Assembly: GCF_000003815.2 (NCBI RefSeq)
Contig: NC_049983.1
Coordinates: forward strand, 10,669,482-10,733,481
Direction: 5' to 3'
DNA length: 64,000 bases
DNA from: Branchiostoma floridae
Lineage: Eukaryota; Chordata; Leptocardii; Amphioxiformes; Branchiostomatidae
Shown in pieces: positions 63,716 to 64,000 of this stretch. Under the pieces are notes generated by a model. The model worked only from the letters and a program-made list of their open reading frames with translations, was not told the origin of the DNA and did no database searches. The stretch's first letter is position 1. The number at the start of each line of letters is the position of its first letter. The position numbers and the translations under genes are program-made.

Positions 63716-64000
63716 TACATATAACTCAAGGAAAAAGTTGTGGATTGATCTTTATGATATTTAGAAAGTGGATAGGGGTTAGAAAAACAAAGGTTAAGTT
63801 CGATAATGAGATCCCTAGCAACTTTTTAAGGTACAGCAGGTATTGGCATGCTTTTGTCGTAATTGTAACGTGGTAGGTAGCTTCTGGGGCAGAGAGTAAG
63901 TCTTTGGGTTAAGGTAACAAGTTTTATTTTTCCCTTACGTTCCCAATCAGCGTTAAGATCGCACCACACTTCAAATAGAGCAAAGTTTCTAGGGAGTTTT

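Larger units (their letters stand above)
55223..64000. other. Gene-poor 3' part of the window
   Basis: No gene is confidently seen. Minus-strand open frames at 58416-58676 (KNILRTKATKYAGILEEQ), 59094-59309 and 61303-61599 (SADDVQRKWANRS) have protein-like composition. They lack clear splice partners and I do not recognise them; they may be remnants of an old element or unlinked exons. Confidence 0.4.

Overview
This window is animal nuclear DNA. Its genes have many short exons with GT-AG introns, and it carries tRNA-derived SINEs, MITEs, non-LTR retrotransposon ends, microsatellites and two 100-base assembly gaps. The gene content (expanded IL-17-receptor-like genes, a THAP protein, a YqaJ/SWIM-family protein, MRPL46) and the repeat types suggest an invertebrate deuterostome, most likely an amphioxus (Branchiostoma). 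That assignment is inference. All gene models were built by hand from splice sites and reading frame. The three minus-strand models and the unnamed plus-strand gene at 6.1-10.0 kb keep frame through every junction from ATG to stop.

Layout. 0-2 kb: two near-identical copies of one segment flank a gap, and one copy carries a retrotransposon insertion; this looks like two haplotypes placed side by side. 2.6-3.4 kb (+): the start of a YqaJ/SWIM-family protein. 3.4-5.9 kb (-): a THAP zinc-finger protein with a coiled coil and a remnant of a transposase helix. It shares a 153-bp CRE/E-box promoter, head to head, with an unrecognised acidic-repeat protein (6.1-10.0 kb, +) in which one 96-bp exon has been tandemly duplicated. 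10-18.4 kb: gene-poor, AT-rich sequence with two Harbinger-like MITEs, hairpins and a minisatellite. 18.55-27.35 kb (-) and 31.24-42.32 kb (-): two paralogous IL-17-receptor-like genes in tandem. 45.9-55.0 kb (-): MRPL46 (mitochondrial ribosomal protein L46). 55-64 kb: no convincing gene.

The main result is the receptor pair. The upstream paralog (19 exons, 1106 aa) is a complete type I receptor: signal peptide, four fibronectin-like modules, a transmembrane helix, an intracellular SEFIR domain and a long tail. The downstream paralog (14 exons, 571 aa) has the same ectodomain exon for exon. It lost the splice donor that would lead to the transmembrane exon, reads into a strongly basic C-terminal tail, stops, and has a poly(A) signal 128 bp further on. 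It is therefore predicted to be a secreted ectodomain, possibly a matrix-bound ligand trap or co-ligand, beside its membrane-signalling sister. A TATA box and a kappa-B-like site lie just upstream of its ATG.
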